From assembly GCA_015661135.1 (NCBI GenBank), contig JACVXW010000084.1:1-5581 (forward strand): a stretch of 5,581 bases of DNA. The letters run 5' to 3'. Position 1 is the first letter of the stretch. Each line of letters opens with the position of its first letter. Below, piece after piece: positions 1 through 5,581 of this stretch. The stretch is from Chloroflexota bacterium. GTDB taxonomy: Bacteria > Chloroflexota > Limnocylindria > Limnocylindrales > CSP1-4. The notes below the pieces were generated by a model that saw only the letters and a program-made list of their open reading frames with translations, did no database searches and had not been told where the DNA came from. Made by a program: the position numbers and the translations under genes.

Positions 1-16
1 CATCAGTCGTCTGATG
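1..16 (-). other. Perfect stem-loop at the predicted 5' end of the outgoing transcript
   Basis: CATCAG (1-6) and CTGATG (11-16) are exact reverse complements around a 4-base loop, and AGTC/GACT (5-8 and 16-19) offers an alternative pairing. On the minus strand the hairpin begins about two bases after the predicted start point of the adjacent promoter, so it would cap the 5' end of that RNA. It could protect the RNA, act as a leader element, or belong to a larger structure cut off by the window edge. A terminator is also possible because the bases beyond position 1 are unseen. Confidence 0.4.
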
Positions 17-23
17 ACTTGTG

Positions 24-51
24 AGCATAGAGACGGCGGCCGTGATGTCAA
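24..51 (-). promoter_or_regulatory. Sigma-70-type promoter reading out of the window
   Basis: On the minus strand a perfect -35 hexamer TTGACA (51-46) is followed by a 16-bp spacer and a -10 hexamer TATGCT (29-24; 4 of 6 to TATAAT, including the key first TA and last T). The likely start of transcription is a G near position 18. It lies 41 bases beyond the ribF stop in otherwise G+C-rich DNA, where such a pair is not expected often. It would drive a gene beyond position 1. By common gene order that could be rpsO or a similar gene, but this is inference because no coding start is visible. Confidence 0.6.
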
Positions 52-58
52 TCTTCCA

Positions 59-72
59 GCCGCCCCGGCGGC
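59..72. repeat. GC-rich inverted repeat just downstream of ribF
   Basis: A perfect 6-bp inverted repeat (GCCGCC and GGCGGC with two bases between) starts about 20 bases beyond the ribF stop. As RNA it would form a short GC hairpin. Its position would suit a transcription terminator, but no U-run follows on the minus strand (TGGAAGATTG comes next). It is therefore not a canonical intrinsic terminator. In such GC-rich DNA it could be chance. Confidence 0.35.
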
Positions 73-92
73 GTGGCGCGGGAGGCGATTGG

Positions 93-896
93 TCAGACGA
101 ACGTGACGCGCAGGCGCGAGACCTTCGATGAGGCGTCCGGAGTGACCCAGACACGGATCGACCCGTCGTCGTCGACCCGGACATCGCCACGCACCTCGGC
201 ACCGTCGCCCAGCGTCACGATTGCCGCGTGCAGGCCGGCGGGCGGCAGGGCGACCGGCATCCGGAACGTGAGTCGAGTGACGCCGCCTGACTCGGCCGTC
301 CCCTCCCCGACCACGGCGTAGGGCCGCCCCAGCAGCCGCGCCGCGACGTCAACCTCTCCGCCGGCAATGGCCGATCTGATCTCGGCGCTCCGTACCGGTT
401 GACGGTCGAGTACGAGCGCCGGGACCACGACGACGTCAAAGTTCATCGACTCGCCCAGGCGGGCGACGGCGTCCGGCGTTCCGCGCCGCTCATGGCCGAA
501 CGCGGCATCCGGTGTCATGAGGAAACCCGCGACCGGCGCGCGAGCGGCGATCCGACGGACGAACGTATCGAACGGCGTCATCCTCAACGCCTGGTCGAAG
601 TGCTGGACGACGGTCACCTCGACCCCGGCCGCCTCCAGTCGCTCGAGGCGCTCGGCGGGGTCGCACAGGAGCGGTGGTGCGGCCCCCGTCAGAATCTCGT
701 CGGGATGGTGGTCAAAGGTGATGACCGCCGGGCGAGACGATCGCCCGCGGGCCTCCGCCACGAGGCGATCCAGCAGGTAGGCGTGCCCGAGATGCAGCCC
801 GTCGAAGACCCCAACGACAAGGAACAGTGGACCATGTTCGGCACCCAGAACGTCGACCCCCTGGACCACCGCCATGGTGCCGCCGGCGTCAGTCAT
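93..896 (-). CDS. ribF: RibF-like FAD synthetase (FMN adenylyltransferase) with degenerate riboflavin-kinase half
   Basis: Canonical bacterial RibF (about 300-320 residues) phosphorylates riboflavin to FMN and adenylates FMN to FAD. This 267-residue protein keeps the adenylyltransferase fold: VGVFDGLHLGH (28-38, the HxGH-type nucleotidyltransferase motif), VITFDHHPDEIL (58-69), AFGHERRGT (132-140) and a divergent RSAEIR (169-174) where the family has SSTxIR. LLGRPYAVVGEG (188-199) marks the usual start of the kinase domain. After that only about 70 residues remain. The GFPTAN motif and the C-terminal region with the catalytic Glu are not recognisable, so kinase activity is doubtful. The start is ATG 896, which overlaps truB by 8 bases and has a weak GGGG upstream; an in-frame ATG at 875 (residue 8) is a possible alternative. 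The place after truB is the standard ribF position. The family assignment is firm; bifunctionality is not. Confidence 0.85.
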   Translation of the reverse strand: MTDAGGTMAVVQGVDVLGAEHGPLFLVVGVFDGLHLGHAYLLDRLVAEARGRSSRPAVITFDHHPDEILTGAAPPLLCDPAERLERLEAAGVEVTVVQHFDQALRMTPFDTFVRRIAARAPVAGFLMTPDAAFGHERRGTPDAVARLGESMNFDVVVVPALVLDRQPVRSAEIRSAIAGGEVDVAARLLGRPYAVVGEGTAESGGVTRLTFRMPVALPPAGLHAAIVTLGDGAEVRGDVRVDDDGSIRVWVTPDASSKVSRLRVTFV

Positions 897-1860
897 CGAT
901 TGCCCCGGGTGACGCGTCGCGAGTGCTCACGCCGGTCAGCATCTTGGTCGGCGCAATCCGCGAGCCGTCCAGGAGACCGATCCCGACGAGTCGATCGGTC
1001 TCGTCGAGCAGGCGGATCGGGTCGCCAGCCGGCAACCCACCGACGCCGGCGGCCGGCCGGATGAAGCGGCCCATTGCGGCATCCGCGATCTCGGAGGGCG
1101 CGAGCCGGAGCCGCGGGAGGTGCTCCAGGCCGGCGTCGACCGGCAGCAGGAGGGCCGCAATGGCGCCCGGTCCCTCCGCTCCAGCCACGCGCAGCGCATC
1201 GAGTGAGACGGCATCCTCCAGCCTGAACGGACCGCTCGCGGTTCGGATCAGCGCGCCGAGGTACGCCCCCGAGGCCATGGCCATCCCCAGATCACGAGCG
1301 AGGGCCCGAATGTAGGTTCCCGCTGAACAAACCACGTCGACGATCGCGATCGGCCGGCTGGGGTCGTCGGCGTTCCAGGCGACGAGGTCGAGCGTGTGGA
1401 TGGTCACGGCCCGCTCCGGCAGGTCCGGCGGGACGCCCTCGCGCGCCAGCGCATACGCCCGGCGCCCACCGACCTGGATCGCCGAGTAGCTGGGCGGCCG
1501 CTGGCGGATATCGCCACGAAACGCCTCGAGCGCCGCGCCGACCGCCGTTGACTCCAGGATCGGCTCGGGAACGGGTGTCAGCTCGCCATCGAGATCGTCA
1601 GTCGTGGACGATGCCCCGAAGCAGACCGTGGCGCGATACGCCTTGCGATCGCCGAGGTGGTACTCGACGAGCCGCGTCGCTCCCCCAAGGAACAAGGGAA
1701 GGACACCGGCCGCGAATGGGTCCAGCGTGCCCCCGTGGCCGATCCGGCGGGTGCCGGTGAGCCGGCGCGCAAGGGCGACGACGTCATGCGACGTCGGACC
1801 CGCCGGCTTCGCCACGACGAGGACGCCCTCCAGCCCGGAGGTGTCCGGGCGGCGCGCCAC
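889..1860 (-). CDS. truB: tRNA pseudouridine(55) synthase TruB
   Basis: TruB isomerises U55 in the T-loop of tRNA to pseudouridine. Numbered from the proposed GTG start (323 residues), the N-terminal block is GVLVVAKPAGPTSHDVV (about 12-28). The catalytic motif GHGGTLDPFAAGVLPL (41-56) has the nucleophilic Asp at 47. KAYRA (73-77) carries the conserved Tyr. RPPSYSAIQVGGRRAY follows, and the CSAGTYIRALARDLG block sits at about 178-192. A PUA-like TruB C-terminal domain ends near PTKMLTGV. The frame extends upstream to a TTG at 1926. That start would add 22 Arg-rich residues and a 65-base overlap with nrnA, so I prefer the GTG at 1860, one base after the nrnA TGA. No strong Shine-Dalgarno sequence precedes either, so coupling to nrnA is likely. 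The TGA stop overlaps the ribF ATG region by 8 bases. Confidence 0.94.
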   Translation of the reverse strand: MARRPDTSGLEGVLVVAKPAGPTSHDVVALARRLTGTRRIGHGGTLDPFAAGVLPLFLGGATRLVEYHLGDRKAYRATVCFGASSTTDDLDGELTPVPEPILESTAVGAALEAFRGDIRQRPPSYSAIQVGGRRAYALAREGVPPDLPERAVTIHTLDLVAWNADDPSRPIAIVDVVCSAGTYIRALARDLGMAMASGAYLGALIRTASGPFRLEDAVSLDALRVAGAEGPGAIAALLLPVDAGLEHLPRLRLAPSEIADAAMGRFIRPAAGVGGLPAGDPIRLLDETDRLVGIGLLDGSRIAPTKMLTGVSTRDASPGAIDD

Positions 1861-1861
1861 G

Positions 1862-2884
1862 TCAGCGCTTGATGTCGGCAGCGAGGCGCGCCGCCTTTGG
1901 CAGGACCGCCGCACGCGCCGCTTCAACGCCTGTCGGCACGCTCGCTCCGGCAGCGCGGGCGTGCCCGCCGCCCCCGAACAGGCCGGTCAGCACCGTGGCG
2001 TCTACCCCGCCCGGCTTGGTCCGAACGGAGATCCGCGTCACGTCCGGCCCGGCCTCCTTGAACAGGATGGCCACTTCGGCATCCTCGGCCTGCGACAGGA
2101 GGTCGATGATGCCCTCGGAGTGAGCGCTCATGGCGCCGATCTCGGTCACGTCGGCGGCCAGCAGCGTCGAGTGGATGACAAGGCCAGCCGCGGCCGTCTC
2201 AAGTCGATCCAGGACGCGGCCGAACAGCCGGAGCTGGGCATCCGGCTTGGAACGATAGAGGCGGCGCGAGATCTCGGCCAGCGGAGCGCCTGCATCCACG
2301 AGGGCCGCCGCGACGGACAGGGTCCGCGGCGTGGCATTGGGATGGGCGAACGTGGCCGTGTCCATGACGATCCCGGCCAGCAGTACCGTGGCCAGGTCGC
2401 CGGCACCGGTCGTCAGCGGCACGCCGAGCGCGACCGCAAGGAGGGCAACCAGCTCGCAGGTCGCGGCGGAGCCCGGATCAACCCAGTCCGACGGCCCGGT
2501 GGCGCCGTTGGAGGCGTGGTGGTCGATGACGACGGTTGGAAGGCGCTCGAACAGCGCGGCGTGGCGCTCGCGAACCTCGCCGACGCGGTCCAGGGAGCCG
2601 CAGTCCACGATCACGAGCAGGTCATATGACCGGCTGTTCTCAGGGTCCGTCCGAACGTCAGCAATGCCGGGCAGAAAGTCGTACAGGGGCGGCGGCGGAT
2701 CCGAACAGACGAGGGAGGCTCGCCCGCCGCCCGCCGCGACGATGGCGCGAACACCAAGTGCCGCGCCAAGCGTGTCCGCATCCGGGTTCTCGTGGCTGAC
2801 GATCAGGACCTCGCGGGCGCCCCTGACCTGCGCCGCGGCAAGCGGCGGCACGGCAGCGAGCCATGGAACGAGGCTGACGGTCAT
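1862..2884 (-). CDS. nrnA: DHH/DHHA1 phosphoesterase, NrnA-type nanoRNase / pAp phosphatase
   Basis: The 340-residue protein is a bifunctional-oligoribonuclease-type DHH enzyme. The DHH domain shows all four metal-binding motifs: SHENPDADTLG (residues 30-40, with His31, Asp35 and Asp37), VDCGSLDRVG (93-102, Asp94), VIDHHASN (119-126, the Asp-His-His triad at 121-123) and GIVMDTATF (171-179, Asp175). A C-terminal DHHA1 domain follows and carries the substrate-binding loop FGGGGHARAAG (303-313). The length fits NrnA proteins (about 310-340). Characterised members degrade 2-5-nucleotide RNAs and dephosphorylate 3'-phosphoadenosine 5'-phosphate; that activity is inferred here from intact motifs. 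The ATG overlaps the rbfA stop as ATGA and there is no clear Shine-Dalgarno sequence, so initiation is probably coupled to rbfA. The place between rbfA and truB is a common one for this family in high-GC bacteria. Another DHH phosphoesterase subtype is possible but less likely. Confidence 0.93.
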   Translation of the reverse strand: MTVSLVPWLAAVPPLAAAQVRGAREVLIVSHENPDADTLGAALGVRAIVAAGGGRASLVCSDPPPPLYDFLPGIADVRTDPENSRSYDLLVIVDCGSLDRVGEVRERHAALFERLPTVVIDHHASNGATGPSDWVDPGSAATCELVALLAVALGVPLTTGAGDLATVLLAGIVMDTATFAHPNATPRTLSVAAALVDAGAPLAEISRRLYRSKPDAQLRLFGRVLDRLETAAAGLVIHSTLLAADVTEIGAMSAHSEGIIDLLSQAEDAEVAILFKEAGPDVTRISVRTKPGGVDATVLTGLFGGGGHARAAGASVPTGVEAARAAVLPKAARLAADIKR

Positions 2885-3393
2885 CGCCGCTCGCGGCCCG
2901 TCGTCCGGCGGGTGCGCCGCCCGCGCGACCCACGGTCGGGCTTTGCCGGCGGGCCGACCTTGTCCGGTTCGGGCGGCGCGTCGCCTTCGTGGGGCAGTCG
3001 AGCCACCGGCGTCGGCAGCGCCTCCAGCGGCGTCTCCATATCCGCCGGATCCACCCCCGACTCGATGTCCGTCAGGAGGCGAAGCACCCGCGTGCCGCGT
3101 TCAAGGGAGTCGTCCTCGTGGACGTGCAGGTCCGGGATCCGCCGGAGCCGGAGACGGGCGCCCAGTTCGTGGCGGATGAACGGCATCGCCCTGCCGAGTG
3201 CGCCGATCGCGGCGCGGCGCTCATCGGGCGTCCCGATGACGCTGACCCAGACCTTCGCGTGGCGCAGGTCCCGCGCCGTCTCAACGTTCGTGATCGTGGC
3301 GAAGCCGATCCGTGGATCGCTGACCTCACGGGCAAGCAGCTGCCCGATCTCCTGGCGGAGGAGCTCGTCGATTCGTTCGGTGCGCTGTGTCAC
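2881..3393 (-). CDS. rbfA: 30S ribosome-binding factor RbfA
   Basis: RbfA binds the immature 30S subunit near the 16S rRNA 5' region and supports late maturation. The 170-residue protein opens with TERIDELLRQEIGQLLAREV and SDPRIGFATITNV, then DLRHAKVWVSVIG (about residues 42-54). These match the family's N-terminal helix and KH-type core, and the core continues through IRHELGARLRLRRIPDLHVHEDDS. From about residue 117 a low-complexity tail rich in Pro, Asp and Arg follows, ending GRRTRRTTGRERR. This makes the protein longer than the roughly 120-135 residues of many RbfA proteins. The start is GTG at 3393, directly before the conserved N-terminal helix. The upstream 31-base gap after infB shows only a weak GAGTGGG-like ribosome binding site. 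Its TGA stop overlaps the next gene's ATG (ATGA), suggesting translational coupling. Confidence 0.96.
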   Translation of the reverse strand: MTQRTERIDELLRQEIGQLLAREVSDPRIGFATITNVETARDLRHAKVWVSVIGTPDERRAAIGALGRAMPFIRHELGARLRLRRIPDLHVHEDDSLERGTRVLRLLTDIESGVDPADMETPLEALPTPVARLPHEGDAPPEPDKVGPPAKPDRGSRGRRTRRTTGRERR

Positions 3394-3424
3394 GCCAAAC
3401 CCACTCGCCCGGGCCCCGATGGGC

Positions 3425-5326
3425 TCAGGACGCCAGGGACCGGCTCACGGTCTTCGAGGTGAAGCATTCGATGACGTCGCCTTCCGCGAGGTCCGAGAAG
3501 CCGGCCAGCCCGATGCCGCACTCGAAGCCCGATGCGACCTCGCGGACGTCGTCGCGGAACCGCCGGAGCGACTCGATCCGATCCGTGACGATGACCTTGC
3601 CGCCGCGCCAGACACGGGCGCCGCCCTTGACCATGCGGCCGTCGGTCACGTAGGAGCCGCCGATCACGGTCGTCTTGCCGACCTTGATGAGCTGGCGGAC
3701 CTCCGCTCGCCCCTCGACGACTTCCACGATTTCCGGTTCGAGCAGACCGGAAAGGGCCTTCTCGATGTCGTCGGTGAGCTGGTAGATGATGTCGTACATC
3801 CGGACATCGACCTTCTCGGTTTCCGCCGCGCGGCGGGCCGTGTCGGTGATCTTCGTGCTGAAGCCGACCACGATCGCGTTCGATGCCGCCGCGAGCATGA
3901 TGTCGTTGTCCGAGATCTCGCCTGCACCCTCATGCATGACGTTGATCTTGACCTCGTCAGTTGCCAGCTGGCCCAGCGAGTGCGTGATGGCGCCGAGAGA
4001 GCCGGACACGTCCGTCTTCAGGATGATTCGCAACTCCTTGGCCTGGCCTGCCTGGATCTGCTTGTAGAGGTCCTCCAGGGTGGCCCGGCCACTGCCCTCG
4101 CCACTCCTCGCGGCGAGCTGGGCCGCGCGTGCCTCGACCATCGACCGCGCTGCCTTCTCATCTGCCACGACGCGCAGGATGTCCCCGGCCTGCGGCACCT
4201 CGGACAGCCCGAGGATGACCGCCGCCGTCGCGGGGCCGGCCTTCGGGATGCGCTTGCCCCTGTCGTTCTCCAGGGCGCGAACGCGACCATAGGTCTCGCC
4301 GACGACGATGACGTCGCCGACCCGGAGTGTGCCGGTCTGGACCAGGCCGGTGGCGACGGCGCCACGGCTCTTGTCCATGCGCGCCTCGACGATCGTGCCG
4401 ATCGCGGGCCGCTTCGGATTGGCCTTGAGATCCTGGAGATCGGCGACCAGGAGGACCATGTCCACGAGGTCATCGAGTCCGAGCCGGCTCTTGGCACTGA
4501 CAGGTACGAGCGGCGTGTCGCCGCCGTACTCCTCGACGACGATGCCCGCCTCGGTCAGCTCGGTCTTGACGCGATCCGGATTGGCGTCCGGCTTGTCCAT
4601 CTTGTTGAGGGCGATGATGATCGGCACCTTGGCCGCCTTGGCGTGGCTGATCGCCTCGAGGGTCTGGGGCATCACTCCGTCATCCGCGGCGACGACGACG
4701 ATGGCGATGTCCGTGACCTTCGCCCCGCGCGCCCGCATCGCCGTGAAGGCCTCGTGCCCCGGCGTATCCAGGAAGACGACGCGCCGCCCGTCCCGGGTTA
4801 CTTCGCTGGCGCCGATGTGCTGGGTGATCCCGCCACGCTCGCCGGCGGCCACAGTGGTGGAACGGATCGCATCGAGGAGGCTGGTCTTGCCATGGTCGAC
4901 GTGACCCATGACGGTCACGATCGGTGCCCGAGTCACGAGATCTTCGTCATCCACCTCGGTGAAGAACGTCTCCTTGGCAGCATCGGAACCCGCGCCATCG
5001 GAACCTTCCTCCGACCCGTCACCGGCTGTAACGGTCTGCGGCTCCGCGACCTCATAGCCGAGCTCGCCGGCCACGAGCGCAGCAGTGTCGCGGTCGATCA
5101 GCTGGTTGATGGTCGCGAAGATGCCGCTCTTGATTAGCTCCCGGATGACATCGGCCGGGTTCACGCCGAACAGTTCGGCAAGCTCCTTGACGGTGATGGT
5201 CGCCGGCAGCTCCACCGCGCCTCGCTCGCGCGGGTCGATCGTCTGGACCGCCGATCCCGTTAACGCGCTGCGCGGCGGCTTGCGAGGGCCGCGACGGCCG
5301 CGGGTGCCGCTCCTACTCCTGGCCAC
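3425..5326 (-). CDS. infB: Translation initiation factor IF-2, short form
   Basis: IF2 is the GTPase that brings initiator fMet-tRNA to the 30S subunit and promotes 50S joining. The 633-residue protein has a basic start (about residues 1-20), one IF2_N-like helical domain (about 44-92, ITVKELAELFGVNPADVIRE...), an acidic Gly/Ser/Glu linker (about 95-130), then the G domain. GTPase motifs are intact: G1 GHVDHGKT 141-148, G2 GGITQHIG 165-172 with Thr168, G3 DTPGH 187-191, G4 NKMD 241-244, G5 SAK 277-279. A domain II beta-barrel follows (about 305-390), then IF2 domain III and the C-terminal fMet-tRNA-binding barrel ending with FECGIGL and GDVIECF. It is much shorter than E. coli IF2 (about 890 residues) because the long N-terminal region is missing. 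The start is GTG at 5326, backed by a strong Shine-Dalgarno sequence inside ylxR. rbfA follows after 31 bases. Confidence 0.98.
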   Translation of the reverse strand: MARSRSGTRGRRGPRKPPRSALTGSAVQTIDPRERGAVELPATITVKELAELFGVNPADVIRELIKSGIFATINQLIDRDTAALVAGELGYEVAEPQTVTAGDGSEEGSDGAGSDAAKETFFTEVDDEDLVTRAPIVTVMGHVDHGKTSLLDAIRSTTVAAGERGGITQHIGASEVTRDGRRVVFLDTPGHEAFTAMRARGAKVTDIAIVVVAADDGVMPQTLEAISHAKAAKVPIIIALNKMDKPDANPDRVKTELTEAGIVVEEYGGDTPLVPVSAKSRLGLDDLVDMVLLVADLQDLKANPKRPAIGTIVEARMDKSRGAVATGLVQTGTLRVGDVIVVGETYGRVRALENDRGKRIPKAGPATAAVILGLSEVPQAGDILRVVADEKAARSMVEARAAQLAARSGEGSGRATLEDLYKQIQAGQAKELRIILKTDVSGSLGAITHSLGQLATDEVKINVMHEGAGEISDNDIMLAAASNAIVVGFSTKITDTARRAAETEKVDVRMYDIIYQLTDDIEKALSGLLEPEIVEVVEGRAEVRQLIKVGKTTVIGGSYVTDGRMVKGGARVWRGGKVIVTDRIESLRRFRDDVREVASGFECGIGLAGFSDLAEGDVIECFTSKTVSRSLAS

Positions 5327-5581
5327 GGGATCCTCCTCCGACGATGTCGTTCATGACGGTGGCCGAGAGCTCGTCGAGGAGCCCCGCCGGGACCGTCGTC
5401 ACGAGGGCCCGTCCAAGGTTCCCTCGAGCGTTTGCGTTGGTGATGCAGGTCATGTCACGGCAGACATAGGCGCCGCGGCCGGCCAGGCGGCCCGAATCGT
5501 CCGCCCGAACGGTGCCATCCGGCATCCGGACGATCCGGAGCAGCTCGCGCTTGGGACGCGCGGTCCGGCAGCTGACGCACG
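5313..5581 (-). CDS. ylxR: YlxR/RnpM family RNA-binding protein (5' end outside window)
   Basis: This is a partial gene: 88 codons plus a TAG stop are visible, and the frame stays open to the window edge, so the true start lies beyond 5581. The visible protein begins CVSCRTARPKRELLRIVR and continues with MPDGTV, a GRLAGRGAYVC block and a final CRDMTC. This is the DUF448/YlxR pattern: a Cys-x-x-Cys near the N-terminus, Lys-x-x-Leu-Leu-Arg, then Gly-Arg-Gly-Ala-Tyr-(Val)-Cys. An internal ATG at 5525 is not the start, because the conserved CxxC/KRELLR block lies upstream of it in the same frame. Family members are small basic RNA-binding proteins encoded between nusA and infB; the Bacillus subtilis protein was described as an RNase P modulator (RnpM). 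The stop overlaps the infB start by 14 bases, consistent with co-translation. The family call is secure; the cellular role is from family knowledge only. Confidence 0.93.
   Translation of the reverse strand, partial: CVSCRTARPKRELLRIVRMPDGTVRADDSGRLAGRGAYVCRDMTCITNANARGNLGRALVTTVPAGLLDELSATVMNDIVGGGSRGQE
5331..5339 (-). promoter_or_regulatory. Shine-Dalgarno sequence of infB
   Basis: Read on the minus strand this is GGAGGAGGA, followed by TCCC and the GTG at 5326. AGGAGG ends 5 bases before the start codon, and the outer GGAGG ends 8 bases before it. It is the only strong ribosome binding site in the window and it fixes the infB start at a GTG. It lies within the last codons of ylxR, so ribosomes finishing ylxR pass directly over it. 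Confidence 0.85.

Noticed and set aside
11..17. CTGATGA, which resembles the CUGAUGA core of a hammerhead ribozyme.
   Set aside because: No matching GAAA segment, stem II or correctly placed cleavage triplet is found around it. The bases are better explained as one arm of the short CATCAG/CTGATG hairpin.
59..72. A possible intrinsic terminator after ribF.
   Set aside because: The GC hairpin lacks a U-run on either strand, so I record it only as an inverted repeat.
399..1064. A 221-codon plus-strand frame opposite ribF and the end of truB.
   Set aside because: It is antisense to conserved coding sequence, has no recognisable motif, and its span ignores the real gene boundaries.
1604..2629. 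A 341-codon plus-strand frame across truB and nrnA.
   Set aside because: It is a shadow of two well-supported genes in GC-rich DNA, with low-complexity Arg/Gly/Pro/Ala translation and no domain.
2792..5137. A 781-codon open frame on the plus strand, antisense to infB, rbfA and the start of nrnA.
   Set aside because: The opposite strand encodes infB and rbfA with intact motifs. High G/C at third codon positions removes stop codons from one antisense frame. The translation is Asp/Arg/His/Leu-rich, shows no recognisable domain, and runs across several real genes.
1..5581. A search by eye for CRISPR repeats, insertion-sequence ends, tRNA genes or a defence cassette.
   Set aside because: Essentially the whole window is occupied by recognised housekeeping genes, and the only non-coding stretch of note is 92 bases long. 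Nothing resembling these elements was seen.

Overview
The window is a compact stretch of a translation and RNA-processing operon from a G+C-rich bacterium. By eye it is roughly two thirds G+C, with strong G/C preference at third codon positions. Every gene is on the minus strand, so transcription runs from position 5581 toward position 1. In transcription order the genes are ylxR/rnpM (5' end outside the window), infB, rbfA, a DHH-family nanoRNase/pAp-phosphatase gene (nrnA), truB and a ribF-like gene. This is the tail of the widespread nusA-infB operon. The version with a DHH gene between rbfA and truB, and no ylxQ or ylxP, is familiar from Actinobacteria- and Chloroflexota-type genomes. Together with the short IF2 (about 633 residues) it suggests a high-GC Chloroflexota-like or related organism. 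That placement is inference; no rRNA or other marker is present.

Layout: ylxR 5581-5313 overlaps infB by 14 bases. infB (5326-3425) has a strong Shine-Dalgarno sequence inside the end of ylxR. A 31-base gap leads to rbfA (3393-2881). rbfA and nrnA (2884-1862) share a 4-base ATGA overlap. truB most likely begins at a GTG one base after the nrnA stop (1860-889) and overlaps ribF (896-93) by 8 bases. There are no intergenic stretches over 92 bases, so the genes are probably co-transcribed and translationally coupled.

Functionally, IF2 assembles the 70S initiation complex, RbfA matures the 30S subunit, TruB makes pseudouridine 55 in tRNA, YlxR/RnpM is an RNA-binding modulator, and NrnA clears very short RNAs and pAp. 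The RibF-like protein makes flavin cofactor.

Most of the window is ordinary. Two things stand out. First, the RibF-like protein keeps a recognisable FMN adenylyltransferase half, but its riboflavin-kinase half is shortened and lacks the family's signature motifs. Second, the 92 bases downstream of ribF hold a good sigma-70-type promoter (TTGACA, 16-bp spacer, TATGCT) firing out of the window. It is followed immediately by a perfect 6-bp hairpin that would form the 5' end of the new transcript. I see no mobile element, CRISPR array, tRNA, rRNA or undescribed multi-gene system here.
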